From Lacrimispora amygdalina (GTDB lineage: Bacteria > Bacillota > Clostridia > Lachnospirales > Lachnospiraceae), in assembly GCF_900205965.1 (NCBI RefSeq), contig NZ_OAOF01000001.1, positions 124,001 through 188,000 on the forward strand: DNA of 64,000 nt. The letters are read 5' to 3'. The notes beneath the pieces are model-generated. The model saw only the letters and a list, made by a program, of their open reading frames with translations. It was not told the DNA's origin and did not search any database. Shown here piece by piece: positions 16,303 to 23,115 of the stretch; position 1 is the first letter of the stretch, and every line of letters starts with the position of its first letter. The position numbers and the translations under genes are program-made.

Positions 16303-17208
16303 ATGAATTTAAAGAAAAAGCAAGAACAACCAGAGCAGGTAAAAGAGAAAAAGTTACGTGTATATAAAGTAAATACCCACAAGAAAACGGTTATAGCCTT
16401 GTGGGTGCTTCTGGCAGTTAGCTTCTGTTTTGCGGTCTATAAAAATTTCACCGCAATCGACATACACACGCTTCACGAAACAAAGGTAGTAGAGGAAAAA
16501 ATCGTGGATACTCATAGGATAGAAAATTTTGTAGAGGATTTCGCCAAAGCCTATTATTCTTGGGATCAGACGGCAGCTTCCCTTGATAACCGGAATCAAT
16601 CCATCAAGAATTATCTGACCAAAGAGTTACAGGCACTCAACACGAATACAATCCGAAAAGATATTCCGGTTTCTTCTTCTGTCCGTGATGTACAGATTTG
16701 GACTGTGACAGACGACGGGGAAAACCAGTTCAACGTAACCTTTACAGTAGACCAGTTGATTACAGAGGGAGAAAATCAAAAGACGATACGTTCTGCTTAT
16801 GAAGTGGCGGTTTATGTAGATGGTTCTGGAAATATGGTTATCACAAAGAATCCTACTATTTGCAGCATACCTGAAAAATCAAGCTATGAGCCAAAAGCAA
16901 AAGAAAGTGACGGAACGGTAGACGCGGCAACCACCAATGAAATTAATGAGTTTTTAACCACGTTCTTTAAGCTCTACCCTACCGCTACGGAAAAAGAGTT
17001 GTCCTATTATGTAAATGACCACGTATTAAAACCAATTGAAAAAGATTATGTGTTTTCAGAACTGATAAATCCCATTTATAACCGAAGCGGTAATCAGGTC
17101 ACGGTTTCGCTGGCAGTCAAGTATCTGGATAATCAAACAAAAGCAACGCAAATATCACAATTTGAGCTGGTGCTGGAAAGGGTCGAAAACTGGAAGATTG
17201 TTAACTAA
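16303..17208 (+). CDS. TcpC-family conjugation protein (Orf13)
   Basis: 301 residues from ATG 16303, which has SD GAAAGGAC. One N-terminal membrane helix (about 28-48) is followed by an extracytoplasmic region with two NTF2-like repeats, the TcpC fold. It is the VirB8-like bitopic scaffold of the transfer channel. The upstream in-frame TTG at 16261 would overlap orf14 and has no SD. This is the last transfer gene; the block that follows is cargo in the slot where tet(M) sits in Tn916. Confidence 0.9.
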   Translation: MNLKKKQEQPEQVKEKKLRVYKVNTHKKTVIALWVLLAVSFCFAVYKNFTAIDIHTLHETKVVEEKIVDTHRIENFVEDFAKAYYSWDQTAASLDNRNQSIKNYLTKELQALNTNTIRKDIPVSSSVRDVQIWTVTDDGENQFNVTFTVDQLITEGENQKTIRSAYEVAVYVDGSGNMVITKNPTICSIPEKSSYEPKAKESDGTVDAATTNEINEFLTTFFKLYPTATEKELSYYVNDHVLKPIEKDYVFSELINPIYNRSGNQVTVSLAVKYLDNQTKATQISQFELVLERVENWKIVN

Positions 17209-17243
17209 TATTTTTTTAGATCGCAAAAAAATAATTTTCGCCC

Positions 17244-17279
17244 TTAACATTACTACATCATTGATGTATAATGTAGTAA
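17244..17279 (+). promoter_or_regulatory. Promoter and BlaI-type operator of the sensor operon
   Basis: TTAACA (17244-17249), 17-base spacer, TATAAT (17267-17272). A perfect dyad TTACTACAT (17250-17258) / ATGTAGTAA (17271-17279) covers the spacer and the -10. TACTACA and TGTAGTA half-sites are typical of BlaI/MecI repressors, so the operon is probably autoregulated. The same half-sites with the same 14-base gap recur at 19150-19177. Confidence 0.85.
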
Positions 17280-17293
17280 GAAAGGAGGGACTG

Positions 17294-17662
17294 ATGAATA
17301 ATAAACTATCACCTACAGAATATCAATTCATGGAAATAATATGGGAACACCCAGATGGAGTTTCAAGTTTTGATATTTACAATCAATTTTCGCAGTCATT
17401 AAGTGCAAAAAGTACAATTTTATCAAGAATCGTTAAAAAGGGATATGCCAGGTGCGAACATAAAGGAAAGCAGGTGTATTATTATGCTAATCTAACAAAA
17501 AGAGATTATGAGAAATTGATAATACAAGAGGACATCAAACAAAAGATGGGATTTAATTCTTTTCAGAAACTATTTGCGGCTTTTTGTGGAAAAAAGGGTC
17601 TCACAGAAAATCAGGCCAATCAATTAAGGAAATTAATAGAAGAAATGGAGGACGATGAGTGA
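17294..17662 (+). CDS. BlaI/MecI-family transcriptional repressor
   Basis: 122 residues with SD AAAGGAGGG. The N-terminal winged helix (about 5-75, SPTEYQFMEIIW and KSTILSRIVKKG) and a C-terminal dimerisation helix bundle match the BlaI/MecI/CopY family. These repressors are inactivated by proteolysis by a partner M56 protease, encoded here by the next gene, which overlaps by eight bases. Two matching operators in this window lie on its own promoter and ahead of the secreted-protein genes. The usual cut site cannot be identified reliably from sequence. Confidence 0.9.
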   Translation: MNNKLSPTEYQFMEIIWEHPDGVSSFDIYNQFSQSLSAKSTILSRIVKKGYARCEHKGKQVYYYANLTKRDYEKLIIQEDIKQKMGFNSFQKLFAAFCGKKGLTENQANQLRKLIEEMEDDE

Positions 17663-19067
17663 TTTATTTGTAATACTGGTTTCAACATCTTTATGTGGAG
17701 ATGTGATATTTGGACTAACCTTATCAATTAAATTTTTATTGGCGAACAAATATTCAGATTTTATCTATATTTTAATGAAAATTATTGGGATTTTCTTTTT
17801 ACTACCTGTATTTGTCATAAGTAAGCATGTTATCAACGACAGCAGCACTTACTACAAAGTCAATTACCAGTCAGAAGATTTTAACTATATCCAGCAGATT
17901 GACGGATTTAAAAAATTAGATCTGCTTTCAGATAGTCCATATATCAGCATTGTTGGAATAATTATTCTTATATGGTTTGTTGTATTTGTCCTTTTTTACA
18001 TGGTAGGTAGTATTCAGGGAATGTTACTGATAAATAAAATCATGAAAAGAACTACGTATTGTGGAGTTAATCAACAATCACTACTGGACGAATTAAAAGG
18101 GCAATTGAAAATCAAAAAAGATATTAAACTCTATAAGTCCGATATCGTACAAACCCCTTTCCTAACCGGAATTTTCTATCCAAAGATAATTCTTCCTAAC
18201 GTATCTCTAACAGATGAAGACTGGAAATTATTAATGAAGCATGAACTTACACATTATAAAAACCATGATTTATTATTTAAAAATCTGATAGAATTAATTC
18301 AGAAAATTCATTGGTTTAATCCGTTTATATATTTTTATGCCAAGGTCTTTTTTGAATCAAGTGAGTTAGTATGCGACCAGTTTACGATTAAGTCTGCTAC
18401 TGCAAAACAGCGGACAAAGTATGCAAACTTGTTAATACTATTAGCAGCAGAAACACCATCTAACAAAGCAATTGCATCTTTTTCAAACAGTGATTATAAA
18501 GTATTAGAGAGGAGAATACATAACATTATGAAAAAACCAAGTTCTAAGAAAAAATATGTGGTAGCATTAACCACAACATGTTTACTGTTATCCTGTCCAA
18601 TTGTCTCCTATGCCTCTACCTGGGGAACCATGTATTTACAGGATAAACTGGTCACGAATATTGAAGAAAAAAATAGTATTGAAGAGAGTTCCTCCACGCT
18701 TTTTGTGGAAATGAATGACTATTCACCAGCAAGTTCTGACTATGTTTATGCAGGAGATATAGGATTAAGAGGAATCAATCAGGTTGATTATGTATTATCT
18801 GCTACCGGAGAAGCCCACTATCAAACGATAAACTTAAATTCTGGTTCTACAGTAAGGATCTCTTTGTCATCTGAAAATTCTTCAGATAAATACAGAGTTG
18901 GGATCATCAACGGAAGCGGCTCGAAACGTTATGTATCAGCGAACAAAGGAATGGTTAGCAAAGAGTTTAGTATAACCGAAGCTGGAGAATACACTATATA
19001 TTTTCAGGGTAAAAATACGAATGGGCAAAGTATTCATTTAATGGGTACAATAAATATTAATTATTAA
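17655..19067 (+). CDS. BlaR1-like M56 membrane metalloprotease with a non-PBP sensor domain
   Basis: 470 residues. N-terminal membrane helices (about 5-55 and 95-120) precede an M56 zinc-protease domain with HELTH near residue 196 and the downstream Glu in SSELVCDQF. A further helix (about 298-320) leads to an outer domain of about 150 residues. BlaR1 and MecR1 carry a penicillin-binding sensor of about 250 residues there. This one is shorter, predicted beta-rich and lacks the set of PBP motifs; one isolated SGSK is not persuasive. The ligand is therefore probably not a beta-lactam. By family, sensing would activate the protease and destroy the BlaI-like repressor. Confidence 0.85.
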   Translation: MSDLFVILVSTSLCGDVIFGLTLSIKFLLANKYSDFIYILMKIIGIFFLLPVFVISKHVINDSSTYYKVNYQSEDFNYIQQIDGFKKLDLLSDSPYISIVGIIILIWFVVFVLFYMVGSIQGMLLINKIMKRTTYCGVNQQSLLDELKGQLKIKKDIKLYKSDIVQTPFLTGIFYPKIILPNVSLTDEDWKLLMKHELTHYKNHDLLFKNLIELIQKIHWFNPFIYFYAKVFFESSELVCDQFTIKSATAKQRTKYANLLILLAAETPSNKAIASFSNSDYKVLERRIHNIMKKPSSKKKYVVALTTTCLLLSCPIVSYASTWGTMYLQDKLVTNIEEKNSIEESSSTLFVEMNDYSPASSDYVYAGDIGLRGINQVDYVLSATGEAHYQTINLNSGSTVRISLSSENSSDKYRVGIINGSGSKRYVSANKGMVSKEFSITEAGEYTIYFQGKNTNGQSIHLMGTININY

Positions 19068-19075
19068 ATTTGTAG

Positions 19076-19111
19076 AAATGGCTCTCGAATTTGCAAGAGT
19101 CATTTCTTTTA
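19076..19111 (+). terminator. Terminator after BlaR1-like gene
   Basis: AAATGGCTCT / AGAGTCATTT ten-bp stem with one G-U pair, followed by a T-rich tract. Confidence 0.85.
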
Positions 19112-19142
19112 TTATAAAAATCTTAATTTTATGGAAACGTCG

Positions 19143-19177
19143 TTGACATTACTACAAAAAGTGCTATCATTGTAGTA
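19143..19177 (+). promoter_or_regulatory. Second promoter with the same BlaI-type operator
   Basis: TTGACA (19143-19148), 16-base spacer with TG at the extended -10 position, TATCAT (19165-19170). TACTACA (19150-19156) and TGTAGTA (19171-19177) bracket the -10 with a 14-base gap, exactly as at 17251-17278. This places the two secreted proteins downstream under the BlaI-like repressor. Confidence 0.82.
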
Positions 19178-19247
19178 TGAACAAAGGTAAAAAATTTTAA
19201 ACTCTATTTTATACACTTACTGTATCAATTCTAAAAAGGTAAGCAAA

Positions 19248-19311
19248 GATAATGGCTTTATCAGTATCAAAACATTAAACTTTAATGCATAAAGCTAAAA
19301 AAACCATTATC
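19248..19311 (+). other. Structured leader RNA element
   Basis: Nested pairing lies between GATAATGG (19248-19255) and CCATTATC (19304-19311), CTTTAT (19256-19261) and ATAAAG (19289-19294), with an inner CATTAAA/TTTAATG palindrome at 19273-19287. The leader from promoter to the first secreted-protein gene is about 280 nt long. It may stabilise the mRNA or regulate translation. Confidence 0.6.
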
Positions 19312-19356
19312 ATAACAAATATTTTTCTCAATATAAAAGAAAGAGAGGTGAATATT

Positions 19357-19398
19357 ATGAGAAAAAACAGAAAGTCTTACTTGTATATGAGATGTTAA
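19357..19398 (+). CDS. Candidate 13-residue leader peptide
   Basis: ATG at 19357 with a strong SD (AGAGAGGTG) opens a 13-codon frame, peptide MRKNRKSYLYMRC, in the leader between the operator promoter and the gene at 19456. Further short inverted repeats (TTCTAA/TTAGAA and AAGTGCACTT) lie between its stop and the next SD. The layout recalls translational attenuators ahead of inducible resistance genes. Whether it is translated is unknown. Confidence 0.5.
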   Translation: MRKNRKSYLYMRC

Positions 19399-19455
19399 AT
19401 TCTAAATCATTAATTAAGTGCACTTTTTAATCGACGTTAGAATGGAGGTAACTAA

Positions 19456-20262
19456 ATGAAAAAAACGTTTAAAAAAACTTCGGCGTTTTTATTAGCTTCA
19501 ATGATGTGTGTTACCATGGCAGGCACAGCGTTTGCTTATAGTCCGTCAGTAACCGTAGGCATATCCCCGTCAGGATCTAGCCTAAAATTTAGTGCTCAGG
19601 TTAAGACTGACGCTCCTGCAAATTATGTAGACAATATTTACTTGTCAACAGAATCAATTAACGAAGATACAGGATCAGTTCTTAGTGCATGGGATGGCTC
19701 AAAATCAGGACAGAAAAGCCTTTCATCAGGTTATACCTTAAAAAACCCTATAGCTACAGCGTATAGTAAATGGGCATATGGCGAGATTAATTACATTTCT
19801 GCTGTTCCAGATGATGGATTTTCAGATACTGTTAGTACATATTATCAGAACAAACGTAGTGCCAATAAAAGCTTAATTGCAAAACGAGATAATTCGATAG
19901 CTGACAGTTTTGATATTGATTTGAGTGGTTTCGAAATATTGAATCCACCAGATAAAGAATACTTTGCTAAAGGATTGTTACAGACAAGAAAACAGGCAAA
20001 TGTTCAAGCTGGTGATACCGTTCCAGTTACGTATATAAATGAAGACGGTTCACAGGCATATGTAATTAAACAGGATGCTTATGGCACAAATTATATGTTT
20101 GAATTTGAAAATTCTGGTGATGATTGGACTTTAATTACCAGCGATCAGGTGAAGGGAAAAATAATGGAACCTACTAATCAAGCAGAAGCATTAAGCCATA
20201 TAAATGAAGCAGAATCAGAAATGGAAATAGATATTTCGTCCTCTGAGTTTCTAGCTGAATAA
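19456..20262 (+). CDS. Secreted protein of unknown function, BlaI-regulated cargo
   Basis: 268 residues, SD TGGAGGTAAC. A clear signal peptide ends near residue 27 (AGTAFA, then Y). The mature protein is about 240 residues, rich in Ser, Asp and Tyr, with no membrane helix, cysteine pair or sortase motif. I do not recognise a family. It is the first gene behind the second BlaI-type operator, so it is probably induced when the M56 sensor fires. It could be a secreted immunity or cell-envelope protein; that is inference only. Confidence 0.8.
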   Translation: MKKTFKKTSAFLLASMMCVTMAGTAFAYSPSVTVGISPSGSSLKFSAQVKTDAPANYVDNIYLSTESINEDTGSVLSAWDGSKSGQKSLSSGYTLKNPIATAYSKWAYGEINYISAVPDDGFSDTVSTYYQNKRSANKSLIAKRDNSIADSFDIDLSGFEILNPPDKEYFAKGLLQTRKQANVQAGDTVPVTYINEDGSQAYVIKQDAYGTNYMFEFENSGDDWTLITSDQVKGKIMEPTNQAEALSHINEAESEMEIDISSSEFLAE

Positions 20263-20323
20263 AGAACAGGCTGTTATATTAATGTATTATTAGTACAAAT
20301 ACATAATTTGAGAGGAGAAAATT

Positions 20324-21022
20324 ATGGTCAAGAAAATTATTTCAATTTTAACAGCAGCTATTATTATTTCGCTACCTTCAATCACCACCATGGCAGCTAC
20401 CGTAGAAGCCGACGACGCCACTGGCTATACACAAAAAGTAGTGTCTCAGAATATTATTGGTAACCCATCGGGAAGTGCAGCACTTATAAGTGACGATGAT
20501 CCATTGCTAGATGGACATTTTTATAATGGTGAACTGGTAAATGGCTCTATTTGCTATAGTAAAAATGAAGCTGAGCAAGTTCTGGCATATGATAGAGCAC
20601 ACCTCAATACAATCGATAGTTCTGACGCTGCTAATGAGGACACTGCTTCTGCTTCTAATGTCTATCCCGTAACTGGAAAATTTGTTGGTATTGACAACGA
20701 TGGGAATTTCTTTTTCACGATTCATAGTAGCGGCTCCAATAGCGGAAGATATTCTGCTGCTTCTGAAATGCCCGTTCAAACTAAAGCACAGTTATACAAT
20801 GAATCTAGTGATAATACATATACCAATGACAATCAAAGTTATATCGTCACACTTACCGGGCCAAATGGTGTGGTAGGAAGCTATAGAGGGTATGCAGACA
20901 ATGTACGTGGTGGCCTTACCTTTTCAACCAGTGGTGCTGTTGGGGTTTATAACGTAAAAGTTACAGTGAGCGGCCTTAGTAAGAATGTATATTTAAATGG
21001 TTCCGGATCAATTGATTTTTAG
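20324..21022 (+). CDS. Secreted protein with C-terminal beta-domain resembling the sensor domain
   Basis: 232 residues with SD GAGAGGAG. The signal peptide ends near residue 24 (TTMAA). The mature protein is Ser/Asn/Asp-rich. Its last 65 residues look beta-rich and end NVYLNGSGSIDF, reminiscent of the end of the BlaR1-like outer domain (SIHLMGTININY), including a preceding Gly-x-Tyr strand. The gene lies 61 bases after the previous secreted-protein gene and ends at a strong terminator, so both are probably one transcript. No family was recognised. Confidence 0.8.
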   Translation: MVKKIISILTAAIIISLPSITTMAATVEADDATGYTQKVVSQNIIGNPSGSAALISDDDPLLDGHFYNGELVNGSICYSKNEAEQVLAYDRAHLNTIDSSDAANEDTASASNVYPVTGKFVGIDNDGNFFFTIHSSGSNSGRYSAASEMPVQTKAQLYNESSDNTYTNDNQSYIVTLTGPNGVVGSYRGYADNVRGGLTFSTSGAVGVYNVKVTVSGLSKNVYLNGSGSIDF

Positions 21023-21054
21023 GAACACTAAAACTTCTCTGTAATTAAGTTTCA

Positions 21055-21092
21055 AATAACAGGCCTTCGAAAAGATCGCCTGTTATTTTTTG
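21055..21092 (+). terminator. Terminator of the secreted-protein operon
   Basis: AATAACAGGC/GCCTGTTATT ten-bp stem followed by a run of T. Confidence 0.9.
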
Positions 21093-21198
21093 TTAATAAT
21101 TGAAACCTCATTATAATAATCCAGAAAACGTAGTACACATGTACTCAATGTAATCATGTCTACACTTAATCTTAGCCGTATAATGACTTTTATAACAT

Positions 21199-21241
21199 AA
21201 AAAACACACATGCAGAAAAATATCTGTTTGTGTGTTTTTTG
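21199..21241. terminator. Second, probably bidirectional terminator
   Basis: AAAAACACACA pairs with TGTGTGTTTTT around a short inner CAGA/TCTG stem. T-runs occur on both strands. It lies in the 334-base gap between the cargo and orf7. Confidence 0.75.
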
Positions 21242-21274
21242 TTTCTAAAAATTTTTCTTCCAATGCAACTGGAA

Positions 21275-21307
21275 TCCCTTTCGTGTCGGGACTTAGTGCG
21301 AAAGGGA
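21275..21307 (+). promoter_or_regulatory. Hairpin ahead of orf7
   Basis: TCCCTTTCG (21275-21283) pairs with CGAAAGGGA (21299-21307), a nine-bp perfect stem about 50 bases before the orf7 start. It has no U-tract, so a leader structure is more likely than a terminator. Confidence 0.6.
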
Positions 21308-21356
21308 GCAAAAAACATGTCTTACTCTCTTTCATGGCTAAAGGGGGTGAGAAATT

Positions 21357-21779
21357 ATGAAGCCATCTTGTTTTCAGAAAACCATAGAAAATCAGTTTGA
21401 TTATATATGCAAACGTGCTATGGAAGATGAACGGAAGGACTACCAGAGATACATTTCAAGATTATCCAAACATGAAATATCGTTTTCTGATATGGGGGAT
21501 TATCTCATCAGTCAGTTTTCAACCGTAGATAACTATGCAACTGATTTTCACACTTTCATACTAAATGGCTCGACCATAGGTGTGGAAAATGATTTATTAA
21601 GTGAAGCATTAAAAAGTCTGGCAGAAAAGAAACGAGAAATTATTTTGCTCTACTACTTTATGGATATGAATGATACAGAAATAGCAGAAATTCTAAAACT
21701 GAACCGATCTACGGTCTATCGTCACAGAACCAGTGGACTAGCCTTTATTAAAGAATTTATGGAGGAGCATACGGAATGA
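21357..21779 (+). CDS. Sigma-70-family regulatory protein (Tn916 Orf7)
   Basis: 140 residues. The C-terminal half has a sigma region-4 helix-turn-helix (KREIILLYYFMDMNDTEIAE, then RSTVYRHR). Tn916 Orf7 and Orf8 are positive regulators that drive transcription across the circular junction into the transfer genes. The gene overlaps orf8 by four bases. A GGGGGTGAG ribosome site precedes the start. Confidence 0.9.
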   Translation: MKPSCFQKTIENQFDYICKRAMEDERKDYQRYISRLSKHEISFSDMGDYLISQFSTVDNYATDFHTFILNGSTIGVENDLLSEALKSLAEKKREIILLYYFMDMNDTEIAEILKLNRSTVYRHRTSGLAFIKEFMEEHTE

Positions 21780-22006
21780 AAACTACATATCCCATGGTTT
21801 CCTATTCTGTTATCACAGCAGCAACAGACGGTGATACGGAGGCTATCAATCAAATTGTGAAGCATTACAGGGGCTATATTGCCAAAAGATCTCTCCGCCC
21901 GATGAAAGACGAATATGGGAATCAGCATATGGTTGTTGATGAAACTTTGCGAAGCAGAATGGAAACCAGACTGATTACTAAGATTTTATCTTTTGAAATT
22001 AAATAA
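21776..22006 (+). CDS. Helix-turn-helix domain protein (Tn916 Orf8)
   Basis: 76 residues, translationally coupled to orf7 through ATGA. The N-terminal part (SVITAATDGDTEAINQIVKHY) is the HTH_16-type domain found in Tn916 Orf8. It is thought to act with Orf7 in activating ICE transcription. In Tn916 the excisionase and tyrosine integrase follow; here a structured non-coding stretch and two small genes lie before the ICE end instead. Confidence 0.88.
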   Translation: MKTTYPMVSYSVITAATDGDTEAINQIVKHYRGYIAKRSLRPMKDEYGNQHMVVDETLRSRMETRLITKILSFEIK

Positions 22007-22525
22007 CCATAATTCCTTTCGTGGAAGCGTGCTGATCCACGCTTCCCGAACGGTGAAGTTTGTCTTGTCATTCTGTCAAAGCATACTGCCGTCAGCGTGT
22101 TTTGACAGGCTGTCAAGTCTGCTGTTCTTTGAAAATCAAATAAAAGCAATCGAATACCTTTCAATAGGGAGAGAGCCGACGGACTGACACGCCATGACCC
22201 GAAAGGGGGAAAAGAAAGAGCGAATCCTGTCAGTGTCCCGTAAGCAGCCTTTGGCAAGGCTGCCGCCATGACTTCCCTATTGTGATAATGATACTCCCGT
22301 TCAGCCATAGCCCGAGCGTGAAAGAACCGTCGCAGGCAATGGGTACGGCTGCATGAGAACCATGCAGGGGTGAGATTCCCGTGAGCTTTGCCAGAGCTGT
22401 TCATTTGCTTCATAAATAACAGCGAATCCGCACTTGTAAAAGAAGCTGCACATACATGTATAGGACATACAGATATTTTCATAACATGAAGTATCTAACT
22501 TTACATTATCAAAGGGAGGGAGTGA
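22007..22525 (+). other. Structured non-coding region downstream of orf8
   Basis: About 520 bases without a convincing gene but with many hairpins: GGAAGCGTG/CACGCTTCC near 22022-22046, a CAGCCTT/AAGGCTG stem near 22240-22258, and a GCATG..CATGC plus GGGG..CCCC cluster near 22350-22385. The segment is richer in GC than the flanking small genes. It may hold a functional RNA or recombination sequences. A minus-strand frame exists but has no SD or recognisable content. Confidence 0.5.
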
Positions 22526-22735
22526 ATGAAAAAGAATTGTATTCAAAACGTCATAATTCATGTTCCTGACGGAATGGATCTTCACGCCCTCTCTGACAAA
22601 ATAAATGAATTTCATATAGAAATCATAGAACGTAAACTGCATAGTTCTAATCTAACAAACCAAGAAAAGGTAGCTGTCATAGATAAAATACTGGAAAACT
22701 TAAAATTACGGGAACAAGATGGAACAATCAAATAA
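22526..22735 (+). CDS. Small hypothetical ICE protein
   Basis: 69 residues with a strong SD (AAGGGAGGGAG). The sequence is soluble and helical, with charged C-terminus ([10 protein letters not shown]). I do not recognise a family. Its place near the ICE right end would suit a recombination directionality factor or a small regulator, but nothing proves it. Its 3' end overlaps the convergent XRE gene by 30 bases. Confidence 0.65.
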   Translation: MKKNCIQNVIIHVPDGMDLHALSDKINEFHIEIIERKLHSSNLTNQEKVAVIDKILENLKLREQDGTIK

Positions 22736-22957
22736 GTGTTTGTAGAGCCGCCATATATGATAAGGTGGCTTTGCTTTCTTTTGTTCCCAGCTCCGAAGCG
22801 TAAAGTGTTTCACACCCATAAGCTGTGCAAGCTCCTGTTGCGATAATCGGTTCTTTTTCCGATAGGCTTTCAACCTTTCGGCATAATTATCATAGCTGGT
22901 ATCAGTTACTGGTATTACCAATTCGGCTGTTTCTTCATTGTCAGCACCAAGGAACAA
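22706..22957 (-). CDS. XRE-family helix-turn-helix protein at ICE right end
   Basis: 83 residues from a TTG start preceded by AAAGGG at a fitting distance. The C-terminal 55 residues form a Cro/C1 helix-turn-helix ([18 protein letters not shown], with RSWEQ in the recognition region). It starts only about 27 bases inside the ICE end at 22984, so the SD lies within the element terminus. It may regulate element genes. It faces the ICE operon. Confidence 0.75.
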   Translation of the reverse strand: MFLGADNEETAELVIPVTDTSYDNYAERLKAYRKKNRLSQQELAQLMGVKHFTLRSWEQKKAKPPYHIWRLYKHLFDCSILFP

Positions 22958-22983
22958 TTTTGTTTCCCTTTGTATGGTTGCGC

Positions 22984-23104
22984 AAAACGGCCGTTGCAGG
23001 GAACAAAGTTGTTGGTAATCATTGCAATAAGGCGTTCTCTGGGGGAATCAATGATACGGCAGCCTACAATCCCTGCCGCATTACAGCCGAAGCCCATGCA
23101 CATG
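22984..23104 (-). pseudogene. feoB: feoB fragment 3 (TM/Cys-motif region), cut on both sides
   Basis: Minus-strand translation reads [18 protein letters not shown], then [15 protein letters not shown] and VPCNGRF, a highly conserved FeoB core stretch. On its 5' side it begins exactly where fragment 2 stops (shared CATGTG). On its 3' side homology ends after NGRF, where FeoB continues with PTL, and ICE sequence begins. The remaining C-terminal part is not in the window and should lie beyond the other ICE end. Confidence 0.9.
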
Positions 23105-23115
23105 ACAGAAAAAAT

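Larger units (their letters stand above)
1..22984. mobile_element. Tn916-family integrative conjugative element (left end outside window)
   Basis: The gene order orf23-orf22-orf21-oriT-orf20-orf19-orf18-orf17-orf16-orf15-orf14-orf13 and then orf7-orf8 is the Tn916 backbone. The right boundary is set near 22984 because minus-strand sequence from 23104 to 22984 encodes a conserved FeoB segment that stops matching after residues CNGRF, where FeoB normally continues with PTL. No integrase or excisionase lies between orf8 and this boundary, so the element's recombinase is inferred to sit at its other end, left of the window. Cargo is a SIR2-HerA pair, a membrane protein, a DUF4238 gene and a BlaI/BlaR1-like unit with two secreted proteins. 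Confidence 0.85.

Noticed and set aside
21111..21335. Minus-strand frame of 74 codons ahead of orf7
   Set aside because: It spans a terminator and a hairpin, has no good SD, and its product resembles no protein I recognise.
21922..22482. Minus-strand frame of 186 codons opposite orf8 and the structured region
   Set aside because: It overlaps orf8 in antisense, has an improbable composition and no SD; the region looks non-coding.
22007..22525. Possible group II intron or cobalamin riboswitch
   Set aside because: Stretches such as GGGGTGAGATTCCCG looked suggestive, but no domain V hairpin, B12-box or maturase gene was found.
22915..23103. A separate 62-residue gene starting at 23103
   Set aside because: Its first 42 residues are FeoB core sequence and the rest is read-through into ICE sequence, so it is a gene fragment.
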